DNA of 64,000 nucleotides from assembly GCF_048571275.1 (NCBI RefSeq), contig NZ_CP182357.1, forward strand, positions 1,736,001 through 1,800,000. The letters are read 5' to 3'. Source of the stretch: Marinarcus sediminis (GTDB lineage Bacteria; Campylobacterota; Campylobacteria; Campylobacterales; Arcobacteraceae). Position numbers and translations under genes: made by a program. Shown piece by piece: positions 36,141 through 44,297 of this stretch. The notes under the pieces were generated by a model. The model was given only the letters and a program-made list of their open reading frames with translations. It searched no databases and had not been told where the DNA came from. The first letter of the stretch is position 1. The number at the start of each line of letters is the position of its first letter.

Positions 36141-36166
36141 AAATTTTGAGGACAGCATACCTAATT
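36141..36166 (-). repeat. Degenerate GTATCCTGTCCCCAGAATT-type repeat
   Basis: AATTTTGAGGACAGCATACC resembles the inverted unit at 35,247 with several changes. Rightmost copy found. Confidence 0.5.
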
Positions 36167-36217
36167 GTAACTTTAGTAAATAAAGCAAACGCTATTCATC
36201 GAACCTTTAACACTCTC

Positions 36218-36272
36218 TTGACAAAAAAATATATATAACCTATAATATAGGTTATATAACCTACTAAGTAGG
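36218..36272 (+). promoter_or_regulatory. Consensus promoter overlapped by nested palindromes
   Basis: TTGACA (36,218-36,223), 17-bp spacer, TATAAT (36,241-36,246). Over and behind the -10 lie AACCTATA-A-TATAGGTT (36,237-36,253), AGGTTATATAACCT (36,249-36,262) and CCTACT-A-AGTAGG (36,260-36,272), which share the half-site AACCT/AGGTT. The arrangement suggests repression by the winged-helix protein encoded 15 bp downstream. Confidence 0.8.
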
Positions 36273-36286
36273 TCTAGGAGTTTTAA

Positions 36287-36616
36287 ATGTTAGAAACTAT
36301 TTTTGGAAGTGTTTGCAGAGAACAAGTGCTTCAATATATTTTAGCCAATGATAATGGCTATGCAACTCAAATAAAAAACTTTTATGCCATACGACTTGAT
36401 TCGGTTCAAAAACAGTTAGAAAGATTGGAGTTGGGTGGTGTGTTGGTTGCACAAAATTTAGGTAAAACGGTTGTTTATAGTTTTAATCCTCGGTATGCTT
36501 TTTTAGAAGAGTTAAAAGTTTTGTTATTAAAAGCACGAGAGTTTTACAAACCGGAACTTAAAGAGTTATTAGAAAACCCAAGAAAAAGACCACGGCGTCA
36601 AGGTAAACCGCTATGA
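36287..36616 (+). CDS. Winged helix-turn-helix regulator / antitoxin-like protein
   Basis: A 109-residue protein with a winged-helix pattern: REQVLQYILANDNGYATQI, VQKQLERLELGGVLVAQN, TVVYSFNPRYAFLEELKVLL, then a basic tail (PRKRPRRQGK). It resembles the small wHTH partners placed before AbiEii-type nucleotidyltransferases. It probably binds the palindromes in its own promoter. The stop overlaps the next ATG by 4 bp. Confidence 0.75.
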   Translation: MLETIFGSVCREQVLQYILANDNGYATQIKNFYAIRLDSVQKQLERLELGGVLVAQNLGKTVVYSFNPRYAFLEELKVLLLKAREFYKPELKELLENPRKRPRRQGKPL

Positions 36617-37149
36617 GTCAAATTAAAAATATGAGTATGGTTGAATTGGCGAGTTATGTGTGTGAGAATTTGCACAAAAATGGTATTGAAGTTGTATTAT
36701 CGGGTGGTTCTTGTGTAGAGATTTATTCTAAAGGGGATTACACTTCTTATGATTTAGATTTGGTGAATCGTTACAATGAACGGTTTTTTAAGATTCAAAC
36801 CATTATGGAAAGTCTTGGATTTAAAGAAAAAGGTAAGTATTTTATTCATGAGGATACGGAATATTTTATTGAGTTTCCTTCTGGTCCTTTAGGTGTTGGC
36901 GATTCAAGTGTTGAAAAGCTTGAAGAAATACGAACAAGGTATGGTGTTTTAAAATTGCTTACATCAACGGATTGTATAAAAGACAGATTGGCGGCATATT
37001 TTCATTGGGATGATAACCAGAGTTTACAACAAGCATTGTGGGTAGCACAACAAAACAAAGTTGACTTTGATGAGTTAAAGCAATGGTCTTTGAAAGAAAA
37101 TACTCATGATAAATTTGAATTTTTTTTACAAAGCTTATCAAAGAATTGA
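36613..37149 (+). CDS. Nucleotidyltransferase-fold protein (AbiEii/DUF6036-like)
   Basis: A 178-residue protein with a nucleotidyltransferase core: VVLSGGSCVEIYSKG (Gly31, Gly32, Ser33), then TSYDLDLV with Asp47 and Asp49 as likely metal ligands, and DCIKDRLAAYFHWDD further on. Paired with a small wHTH protein it resembles the AbiE / type IV toxin-antitoxin layout, though it is shorter than classical AbiEii (about 300 residues). Toxin activity is an inference. Confidence 0.7.
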   Translation: MSQIKNMSMVELASYVCENLHKNGIEVVLSGGSCVEIYSKGDYTSYDLDLVNRYNERFFKIQTIMESLGFKEKGKYFIHEDTEYFIEFPSGPLGVGDSSVEKLEEIRTRYGVLKLLTSTDCIKDRLAAYFHWDDNQSLQQALWVAQQNKVDFDELKQWSLKENTHDKFEFFLQSLSKN

Positions 37150-37158
37150 GGATAAAAA

Positions 37159-37674
37159 ATGCAATTAAACGAACTGAAAATTTTTATAAAACAAAATGCA
37201 CCTTGGATATATGCGTTTATTAACAGTGAAGTATTAAAAGGGGTAGGGGAAATCAATCCCAACTATTTTGTTAAACTCCTTGCTGACTTATTTGGTAAAC
37301 GAAGAGACTTTAGTATGAGTGAATACAATCTTAATCCTAATATATTCCCTTATTTTATTTTTACAATCATAGAGCAAAAAGGGAGACTCGATTACACCTC
37401 TTTGCGAAGAGAAACCATCCATTTTGCACCAATCAATGAAGAAGCAAAAGTCTATTATAATTATGCTCGATTCTCTTTACAAGAGGATTTTTTCTGTATC
37501 GATTTGATGCAAACTAAAATAGGGGGAATGCCCATTGATGAGGACATTGTGAAATTTACAAAAAGAGTTCCGATACAAAGTTTAGGACTAGAAGAGTTTA
37601 TTGATAAAAACGCAGATATGGCTTCAAATGAAATGTTTGAAAAAATAAAAGAAGAGACAGAGAAAATGTTATAA
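37159..37674 (+). CDS. Hypothetical protein, third gene of the wHTH/nucleotidyltransferase unit
   Basis: A 171-residue soluble protein (MQLNELKIFIKQNAPWIYA) of unknown family, 9 bp after the nucleotidyltransferase gene and closed by a strong terminator. A truncated second copy of its 5' end lies at 36,025, in front of the same operon. Confidence 0.65.
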   Translation: MQLNELKIFIKQNAPWIYAFINSEVLKGVGEINPNYFVKLLADLFGKRRDFSMSEYNLNPNIFPYFIFTIIEQKGRLDYTSLRRETIHFAPINEEAKVYYNYARFSLQEDFFCIDLMQTKIGGMPIDEDIVKFTKRVPIQSLGLEEFIDKNADMASNEMFEKIKEETEKML

Positions 37675-37702
37675 AAAAGGCCAGTTGAATACTGGCTTTT
37701 TT
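37675..37702. terminator. Bidirectional terminator between convergent genes
   Basis: AAAAAGGCCAGT (37,674-37,685), loop TGAAT, ACTGGC (37,691-37,696) then TTTTTT. The A-run and T-run flank a 6-bp GC-rich stem, so it can stop both the 37,159 gene and glnS. Confidence 0.85.
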
Positions 37703-37704
37703 AT

Positions 37705-39969
37705 TTATGAATTTAACTGTTGAGCCACAAGGTCATTGACCACTTGTGGGTTGGCTTTTCCACCTGTGGTTTTTAGAACTTGTCCTACAAAAAAGCCTAA
37801 GAGTTTGGTGTTACCTGCTTTAAACTTCTCTACGTTGTCGGGATTTTTTGCAATGATTTCATTGATAATAGGTAAAATGATGGATGGGTCACTGATTTGC
37901 ACCAATCCTTTATCTTCAACGATTTTAGCTGGGTTTGCTCCCGTTTGAGTCATCTCTTCAAATATCTGTTTGGCAATTTTATTAGAGATGGTTTCATCGT
38001 CTACCATTTTAATGAGTTCAGCAATTTGTTGTGCTGTGAATTTCAGTTCATTGGCTTGTTTCTCTTTGAGCTCTTTTGCCACTTCATTGGCTACAATATT
38101 GGCTAACCCAACTGGGCTATTAAGCACGGCTAGTGTCTCTTCATAAAATGATGAGAGTTGTTCATCTCGTGCTAGAATATTGGCAACTTCACTGTTGAGG
38201 TTTAATTCAGAGGTGTACTTCTCAAAGAGTGCTTTTTGTGTTTCACTCATAGGCGTTTCTTCACCTACCACTTGTACTTTATTTGTTTGAGGTTTGGGTT
38301 CGCTTTTGGGTGCATTGTCCGTTACGTTTGTCTTTTTAGCCCAAGAGTCTTTAAGACCTACGATTTTATTAAATACTGGGGTTTCATCGGTGTAATCAAT
38401 TGGGTCAGCATAAAAATAGCCTTCTCTTTCAAATTGGAATCTTACATCGGCTTTATCGGTGATTACAGCTGGCTCAACGAGGGCATTTTTGATTATGTGT
38501 AAAGAGTCAGGGTTTAAGTCTTCTAACCCCTCAGGCGCTTCACAAGAGTACAATCTGTCATAGAGTCTTACTTCGATTTTTTTTGCCTCTTTTGCCTCAA
38601 CCCATTGGATGGCACTTTTAACTTTAATGCCACTGGTGTCTGATCCACTTTTAGAATTAGGGTGGTACTCTGCTTTGATTTCAGTAATATTGCCATTGGC
38701 ATCTTTAATCACCTCTTTACACGTAATAATATACGCATGTCTTAATCTTACAGGTTGTTCAAGTGTAAGACGGTTGTAATCTTTTTGTGGGGTTTCAGCA
38801 AAGTCTTCACGCTCAATGTAAATCTCTTTAGAAAATGGTATTTTTCTTGAACCCTCTTTAGGCACATCGTGTGGGTAGTATGATGCGTCAATGTTTTCAC
38901 TGCCTTCATAATTTTCAATGGTCACTTTAAGTGGGTCAAGTACACACATCACACGTGGCGCTTTTTTATTTAAATCATCTCTGATACAAAATTCCAGTTG
39001 CGAAACATCGACCATTGAGTTGGCTTTGGCAATTCCAATTTGGTCACAGAAGTTTAAAATAGATTCAGGGGTATAACCTCTTCTTTTGTATCCTGCAATC
39101 GTAGGCATTCGTGGGTCATCCCAACCACTGACATGGTTGCCATTGACTAATTCTAAAAGCTTTCTTTTGCTCATGACGGTATAGTTAATGCCTAAACGCG
39201 CAAATTCGTGTTGATACGGACGTGGGGGAAGAAGATTGAGTTCATCTAAAAGCCAGTCATAAATATCACGGTTGTTTTCAAACTCCAGTGTACAAATAGA
39301 GTGCGTTACTCCCTCTGTGTAATCAGACAGACAGTGAGCAAAGTCATACATTGGGTAGATACACCATTCATCACCCGTTCTAAAATGGTGAGCATGTCGA
39401 ATACGGTATAAAAGTGGATCTCTCATTTTCATGTTCGCTGCACTCATGTCGATTTTGGCTCTTAAAATATGTTCTCCCTCTTTAAATTCCCCTTTTTTCA
39501 TTCTCTCTAAAAGGTCTAAATTCTCTTCAACAGAACGTTGCGCATATTTACTTCGTTTACCCGCTTGTGTAACCGTACCTCTGTATTCTCTTATCTCTTC
39601 TTCTGTGAGACTGTCAACATAGGCTTTGCCCATTTTAACAAGTTGAACAGCGTAATCGTATATTTTATGGAAATAATCTGAAGTAAAATATACATTTTCA
39701 CCCCAATCAAATCCAAGCCATTGTACGGCATCTTTAAGTGCTTCTACATATTGTGTGTCTTCTGTTGTTGGATTGGTGTCATCCATTCTTAAGTTACAGT
39801 GACCATTGTAATCACGTGCAATGCCAAAATTGATACAGATAGATTTTGCGTGTCCAATGTGGGGGAATCCATTAGGCTCAGGAGGAAATCGGGTAACTAC
39901 CTCTTTATACTTGCCTGCTTTTAAGTCCTCTTCAACTTTGACTCGTAAAAAATCTTTATGCTCACTCAT
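37705..39969 (-). CDS. glnS: Glutaminyl-tRNA synthetase with C-terminal YqeY-like domain
   Basis: Charges tRNA-Gln. It has about 754 residues, 200 longer than E. coli GlnRS. The class I motifs are PPEPNGFPHIGHAKS near residue 30 and VMSKRKLLE (KMSKS loop). A linker near residue 580 leads into an extra C-terminal domain of about 150 residues (LNSPVGLANIVANEVAKEL to GGKANPQVVNDLVAQQL), which matches the YqeY/GatB tail fold that adds tRNA binding in some bacteria. Start ATG 39,969 has AAAGG upstream; an in-frame ATG at 40,020 would add an unlikely leader. Confidence 0.94.
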   Translation of the reverse strand: MSEHKDFLRVKVEEDLKAGKYKEVVTRFPPEPNGFPHIGHAKSICINFGIARDYNGHCNLRMDDTNPTTEDTQYVEALKDAVQWLGFDWGENVYFTSDYFHKIYDYAVQLVKMGKAYVDSLTEEEIREYRGTVTQAGKRSKYAQRSVEENLDLLERMKKGEFKEGEHILRAKIDMSAANMKMRDPLLYRIRHAHHFRTGDEWCIYPMYDFAHCLSDYTEGVTHSICTLEFENNRDIYDWLLDELNLLPPRPYQHEFARLGINYTVMSKRKLLELVNGNHVSGWDDPRMPTIAGYKRRGYTPESILNFCDQIGIAKANSMVDVSQLEFCIRDDLNKKAPRVMCVLDPLKVTIENYEGSENIDASYYPHDVPKEGSRKIPFSKEIYIEREDFAETPQKDYNRLTLEQPVRLRHAYIITCKEVIKDANGNITEIKAEYHPNSKSGSDTSGIKVKSAIQWVEAKEAKKIEVRLYDRLYSCEAPEGLEDLNPDSLHIIKNALVEPAVITDKADVRFQFEREGYFYADPIDYTDETPVFNKIVGLKDSWAKKTNVTDNAPKSEPKPQTNKVQVVGEETPMSETQKALFEKYTSELNLNSEVANILARDEQLSSFYEETLAVLNSPVGLANIVANEVAKELKEKQANELKFTAQQIAELIKMVDDETISNKIAKQIFEEMTQTGANPAKIVEDKGLVQISDPSIILPIINEIIAKNPDNVEKFKAGNTKLLGFFVGQVLKTTGGKANPQVVNDLVAQQLNS

Positions 39970-40185
39970 TATTATTAAACCTTTTGTTTTGATACTCATA
40001 TAAGGATTGTATTTTAGCAAATTAGTGCTTAGATAAAGAGTTTGCTTCTTTGTGTGTTTTTCGTCGCGTTAAATATGAGAAGATCTGTCTATTAAAACAG
40101 TGAAGTTAAGAGAAATTGTTATTGCTTTGGAAAAATGAGAAGAGCGTGAAATTTATCCGATGTAAAACCATCTTTTAGAGCATTG

Positions 40186-40218
40186 AAAAATTGAATATCA
40201 GTACTTTATTACTGATAT
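40186..40218 (-). terminator. Terminator for the 33-residue basic protein gene
   Basis: ATATCAGTA (40,195-40,203), 6-base loop, TACTGATAT (40,210-40,218): a 9-bp stem, followed on the minus strand by TCAATTTTTC. The remaining 40,021-40,185 shows no gene. Confidence 0.6.
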
Positions 40219-40254
40219 ATCAACTTTAATTATCGAGTCAATTTGACTGATTAA

Positions 40255-40356
40255 TTATTTTGACGCTTTTTTCATTTTTTTATCGGCTCTTTTTTCTTTG
40301 ATTGATTTTGCAGGTTCTTTTTTAACCGCTTTTTGTACGTCTTTACCTTTTGCCAT
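40255..40356 (-). CDS. 33-residue lysine-rich small protein
   Basis: Encodes MAKGKDVQKAVKKEPAKSIK followed by another 13 mostly basic residues. AAAGGAAAC precedes the ATG at good spacing and a hairpin follows. Very short Lys-rich proteins with the MAKG...KEKRA pattern recur in bacterial genomes as hypothetical proteins, so this is likely a real gene. Function unknown; nucleic-acid binding is possible from charge alone. Confidence 0.65.
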   Translation of the reverse strand: MAKGKDVQKAVKKEPAKSIKEKRADKKMKKASK

Positions 40357-40455
40357 AATGTTTCCTTTATTTTGTTTTGCAGTTCAGTATAGCTTAATAA
40401 TTCATATTTAAGGCATATGGTTAAAAAAGGGGAGTGTGCCAAGATGGCATAAGGT

Positions 40456-40486
40456 GTAATATAACCTGTTTTATAGGTTATATTAC
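40456..40486. repeat. 11-bp inverted repeat with AACC/GGTT half-sites
   Basis: GTAATATAACC (40,456-40,466), 9-base loop, GGTTATATTAC (40,476-40,486). No T-run follows on either strand, so it is not a classical terminator. The ATATAACC/GGTTATAT arms recur in the promoter palindromes at 36,237-36,262. Confidence 0.6.
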
Positions 40487-40497
40487 GTTACAGATGA

Positions 40498-40890
40498 TTA
40501 AACAAATGCGGCTGAAGTCTCTTTTAAAATGGCATCAACAAGCACTGATTCTCCATTATATTTGACCAATTTAATCCCTTGTGAGGTAAATGAATTGGCC
40601 GTATTTTTGCACGCTTTTTTAACCACAACATAGTTGCAGCCTTTTAAAGCTGTTCCCATTTTATTGTGTTGTGCAATATGCTCTTCATCATCGTGTGCAT
40701 GGTCGCACGCATGATCTTCTTCTGCATGGTCGTGGTCTAAGTCTGTTCTTGGGTTGTTGATGATTGAGTCCAATTTAAACGAACGAAACATACCTGAACC
40801 TGTTTGTGTATAAATGGCAAACTTTGGAGTATGTCCTGCGTTACTGAAAAATGTTAAACTTTCATCTTTTACTGGGATTGCGATTTTCAT
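40498..40890 (-). CDS. NifX/NifB-type dinitrogenase iron-molybdenum cofactor biosynthesis domain protein
   Basis: A 130-residue protein starting MKIAIPVKDESLTFFSNAGH, the usual beginning of the Nitro_FeMo-Co fold. An unusual His/Asp/Glu-rich insert (residues about 50-75, with DHDHAEEDHACDHAHDDEEH) looks like a metal-binding loop. No other nif genes are visible, so a general iron-sulfur or metal storage role is likelier than nitrogen fixation itself. Confidence 0.85.
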   Translation of the reverse strand: MKIAIPVKDESLTFFSNAGHTPKFAIYTQTGSGMFRSFKLDSIINNPRTDLDHDHAEEDHACDHAHDDEEHIAQHNKMGTALKGCNYVVVKKACKNTANSFTSQGIKLVKYNGESVLVDAILKETSAAFV

Positions 40891-41190
40891 GATATATACC
40901 TTATAGTATTAATTTTTTGGTGAACTTTTGCTGTTTCCAATGAGAAGCATGCAAGTTTCACTCCGTGAACTTCAAAACTTCATAAGAGTTTGATATGTAA
41001 CAATAAATTGAGAAGTTTCACTCATGTAAGCTTACTCTTATTTTTTTTAAAAGAGTAGGGTTGAAATGTAAAGTCAATAGAAATTGAAGAATTTGTTAAA
41101 AATAGTAATATTTTATATTGACTTTATACACAATTTATATTATTATTTCGCTCCTTTAAATGAGAGTGACTTTTTTCTCTTCTTTAAAGT
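40891..41190. other. 300-bp intergenic region between the NifX-like gene and the tRNA cluster
   Basis: Holds two related pieces (AAGTTTCACTC at about 40,951 and 41,015), a possible hairpin (TACTCTT near 41,030 / AAGAGTA near 41,050) and, at its end, the tRNA promoter. I see no gene. Confidence 0.5.
41118..41146 (+). promoter_or_regulatory. Promoter for the Gly-Met-Thr-Ser tRNA cluster
   Basis: TTGACT (41,118-41,123), 17-bp spacer, TATTAT (41,141-41,146), 44 bp before the first tRNA. Confidence 0.75.
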
Positions 41191-41267
41191 GCGGGAGTAG
41201 CTCAGTTGGCTAGAGCCTCTGCCTTCCAAGCAGATTGTCGCGAGTTCGAGTCTCGTCTCCCGCTCCA
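41191..41267 (+). tRNA. tRNA-Gly (TCC)
   Basis: 77 bases with acceptor GCGGGAG/CTCCCGC, anticodon loop CTTCCAA giving TCC, and encoded CCA. Confidence 0.95.
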
Positions 41268-41303
41268 CTTATAATAATATATTTTAAAAAATGTGTGTTT
41301 TAT

Positions 41304-41380
41304 GTCAAAGTAGCTCAGCTGGCTAGAGCGCTGGTCTCATAAGCCGGAGGTCGAGAGTTCAAGTCTCTCTTTTGACACCA
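41304..41380 (+). tRNA. tRNA-Met (CAT)
   Basis: 77 bases with acceptor GTCAAAG/TTTTGAC (one G-T pair), anticodon loop CTCATAA giving CAT, and encoded CCA. It lacks initiator features (three G-C pairs in the anticodon stem). The modified Ile2 tRNA, which shares the CAT anticodon, cannot be fully excluded by eye. Confidence 0.88.
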
Positions 41381-41389
41381 TTTTTTGAA

Positions 41390-41466
41390 GCTGGTGTAGC
41401 TCAGTTGGCTAGAGCAGCTGATTTGTAATCAGCAGGTCGGGGGTTCGACTCCCTTCACCAGCTCCA
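41390..41466 (+). tRNA. tRNA-Thr (TGT)
   Basis: 77 bases with acceptor GCTGGTG/CACCAGC (after a T-arm GGGGGTTCGACTCCC), anticodon loop TTTGTAA giving TGT, and encoded CCA. Confidence 0.95.
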
Positions 41467-41497
41467 TATTATTCAATCTTACAATGACAAAATACAA

Positions 41498-41586
41498 AGA
41501 GAGCTGACAGAGTTGGTCGAATGTACCGGTTTTGAAAACCGGCGAGGTTAACGCCTCCGGGGGTTCGAATCCCCCGCTCTCTGCCA
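41498..41586 (+). tRNA. tRNA-Ser (TGA)
   Basis: 89 bases with a long variable arm, acceptor AGAGAGC/GCTCTCT, anticodon stem CCGGT/ACCGG around TTTGAAA giving TGA, and encoded CCA. Confidence 0.95.
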
Positions 41587-41720
41587 TTTGTTGGTTTTTT
41601 ACTTACTTTTATCTTACTTGAATAAAAATCCAAAAGTGAATACAGATTATATTATCTTAATTTAGATACAATTACTTGTTCATATATCCATAAAATTTAA
41701 TATTTAAAGTAGACTATGAC

Positions 41721-42116
41721 ATGACAGATTTAATTAAATTAAAAGATGCCACTCAAAATTTATCCATTCTTTTTGTTGAAGATGAAATTGAATTGTTAAA
41801 CCAAAGTGTTCTATTTTTAGAAAAACTTTTTTTAAAAGTTGATAAAGCTACGAATGGAATTGAAGCCCTTGAATTGTACAAAACAAACAATTATGATATT
41901 GTTATTACCGATATTCAAATGCCTAAAATGGATGGGTTTGAACTTATTGAACACATTAAAACATTAAATACTCAACAAAAAATTATTATTGTTACTGCGT
42001 ATACTGATGAGAAATATATAACAAAAATGAACGCATTAGATGTATTGGGATATATTCATAAACCTTTAGATTTTCATGAAATATTATTGAAGTTATCTGA
42101 ATGTATTGAGAATTAA
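41721..42116 (+). CDS. Single-domain response regulator (CheY-like)
   Basis: A 131-residue receiver domain with LFVEDE at the acidic pocket, phosphoacceptor Asp64 in DIVITDIQMPKMDG, and the switch Thr/Lys region IIVTAYTDEKY / IHKPLD. No output domain. It converges on the histidine kinase at 42,147 and is probably phosphorylated by one of the neighbouring kinases. Confidence 0.92.
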   Translation: MTDLIKLKDATQNLSILFVEDEIELLNQSVLFLEKLFLKVDKATNGIEALELYKTNNYDIVITDIQMPKMDGFELIEHIKTLNTQQKIIIVTAYTDEKYITKMNALDVLGYIHKPLDFHEILLKLSECIEN

Positions 42117-42146
42117 CTACACCATTAATTGCCTCTTAGCAATAGG

Positions 42147-44159
42147 CTAAATGGGTAAATCAATAAGAAAACAGACACCATCTTCTCTATTTTTTGCATA
42201 AATTTGACCTTTCATATGTTTTTCAATGATCATTTTTGAGATATATAAACCCAATCCCGTTCCATTTTTTTGGTCTTTTGTAGAGAAATAAGGATTGAAT
42301 ATTTTCGAGAGATTTTCTTCTTTGATACAATTTCCATTATTGCAAATCTCTATTCGGATGAAATTTTTTATTTCAAATATTGAAACCATGATTTTTTTAT
42401 CTGAAGGATTTTTTTCATTTAAAGCATCTTTGGCGTTATTTAAAATGTTAATAAAAACTTGTATGATTTCTCTTGAATACAGAGATACTTTTTTTTCTGT
42501 TTTGCAATTCATTGACAATTGAATATTATGATTTTCTAAACTTTTGCTAACAAATTGTATTGAATCTTTGAAAATGGTTTCAAGTGAGACTTCATCTTTC
42601 TCTTTATTGGGTTTGAAAAAGTCTTTAAAGTCATCAATGGTTTTTGAAAGATGTTGTACTTGAAATAGTGTAGAGTTTAAATTCTCTTCTAAACTCTTTT
42701 TGTTCATCTTATCCAGTTCCAAATCCAATAACGTATTATTCACATTCATGGATATAATAGAGAGAGGTTGTCTCCATTGATGGGCAATCATACTGAGCAT
42801 TTCACCCATGGCAGCCGTTCTGGATTGCGCTATCATCAGTTCATCTGCTTTTTTAAGTTCAGTAATATCCATTGCCGATGTTACAATAACTTTTTTGCCA
42901 TTTATGATACCAAATGGAGCCGATGAAAAACTCCAAATGAGTAAAGCTTTATCTTTATTGATAAATGAAAATTCACCTTCATTGATTGAGCTTTCAAGAG
43001 AATAGAGGGATTGAATATGTGCTTTAACGCTGCTTTTTTTTACTTCATCAATGTATGTATGATTAATCCAATCTTGAATTGTTTGTATCTCATGAGGCTC
43101 AAATCCTGACAATTCACACCAAGCTTTATTCATTAAAATGACGTTCCCATCTTCATTGTGAAGCATTATTGGGCAGGGGGTGAGTTCTATAATTTTTTTA
43201 AAGTCACTGTTTTTTTCTTCTATTTCTTTAATTGCAATTTCTATTTTATGTTCAAGAGATTTATTAAGAGTGGTCAGTTCACTTGTTTTTAAATTAACCA
43301 ATTTTTGTAAAGATCGATTCCAAAGATAAAATAAGATAGAGACTATAAAGAAAAAAGTCACCAAGCCAATTAAAATAAACAGATAATCCCGATTTATTGG
43401 GTTACTCTCTTCTTGGAACCATTTTTTATAGAGTTCTTCATACTCTCCATTGGCTTTTAAAAGTGCAAGTCCTTCATTTAAAAGCGCAAGAAGTTTTGTA
43501 TCTCCTTTAACAACAGCAAAACTGAAATCCTGTTTAAAATTTTCTAAGACATAATTCACCATTTTTATATGTTTAAGTTTAAGTTGTTGAATTAATTTAA
43601 CTCCCACTAGCCGTTGAACGATTACCGCATCTGCTTCTCCTTCATTGAGTGCTTTAAAGGCCAGTTCAAAGCTGTCAAAAGTCTTTATGGTTTGAGCAAT
43701 TTTATTTTTTTGTGCATACTCTTGTGCATTGTCCCCTTTCATTGTAGCGATGGTTTTATGTTTTAAATCCGCTAAATTTTTAATATCAGATTGGGTATCT
43801 CTTATAAAAATGGCTCCATGCATAACCAAATAGGGTGTTGTAAAATCAAAATATTGTTCTCTTTCAAGGGTTCTTCCTACTACTGGGAGTACATCAATTT
43901 TTTTCTCTTTTAAATCTTTTTTTATATTTGCCCAAGTCTCCACATAAAAAGAGACTTCTCCTCCCATAATGTTGATGGTTTTGGTTAGTAACTCAACAGA
44001 AAAGCCTGAAGCTTGCTTATTGTCTAAAACAATTGAGAAAGGGGGATAGTCCAGTTCAGAAGCTGACTTTATGGTTTTGTTGTGTAGGCTGTTATCAAAC
44101 ATGGTTGAAGAAAAGAGCAGGGATGTTATGCAAAAAAGGAGAAATAAGAGTTTCGACAT
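42147..44159 (-). CDS. Sensor histidine kinase with periplasmic SBP_bac_3 sensor and PAS domain
   Basis: A 670-residue membrane kinase. It has a signal peptide (about 1-18), a solute-binding-protein family 3 domain (about 28-248), one membrane helix (about 258-282), a PAS domain (about 318-435), the H-box IAHQWRQPL with His460, and an ATPase domain with N-box NILNNAKDAL and GTGLGLYISK. The binding-protein domain suggests it senses an amino-acid-like solute in the periplasm. ATG 44,159 with AGGA upstream is preferred to an ATG at 44,246, since the signal peptide starts there. Confidence 0.9.
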   Translation of the reverse strand: MSKLLFLLFCITSLLFSSTMFDNSLHNKTIKSASELDYPPFSIVLDNKQASGFSVELLTKTINIMGGEVSFYVETWANIKKDLKEKKIDVLPVVGRTLEREQYFDFTTPYLVMHGAIFIRDTQSDIKNLADLKHKTIATMKGDNAQEYAQKNKIAQTIKTFDSFELAFKALNEGEADAVIVQRLVGVKLIQQLKLKHIKMVNYVLENFKQDFSFAVVKGDTKLLALLNEGLALLKANGEYEELYKKWFQEESNPINRDYLFILIGLVTFFFIVSILFYLWNRSLQKLVNLKTSELTTLNKSLEHKIEIAIKEIEEKNSDFKKIIELTPCPIMLHNEDGNVILMNKAWCELSGFEPHEIQTIQDWINHTYIDEVKKSSVKAHIQSLYSLESSINEGEFSFINKDKALLIWSFSSAPFGIINGKKVIVTSAMDITELKKADELMIAQSRTAAMGEMLSMIAHQWRQPLSIISMNVNNTLLDLELDKMNKKSLEENLNSTLFQVQHLSKTIDDFKDFFKPNKEKDEVSLETIFKDSIQFVSKSLENHNIQLSMNCKTEKKVSLYSREIIQVFINILNNAKDALNEKNPSDKKIMVSIFEIKNFIRIEICNNGNCIKEENLSKIFNPYFSTKDQKNGTGLGLYISKMIIEKHMKGQIYAKNREDGVCFLIDLPI

Positions 44160-44297
44160 AGTAATCCTAATATCTTTGATGTTATATGATACATAAATCA
44201 CAATTAAATGAGAATATAATAGATTTTTATTATGAAGATTATACAAAGATTAATCCTTTTTTGTTATACTTTACATTATCAGTTTTAAGGCATAAAA

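Noticed and set aside
40498..40890. Evidence for nitrogen fixation
   Set aside because: Only one NifX/NifB-type domain protein is present, and such proteins occur widely in non-fixing bacteria.
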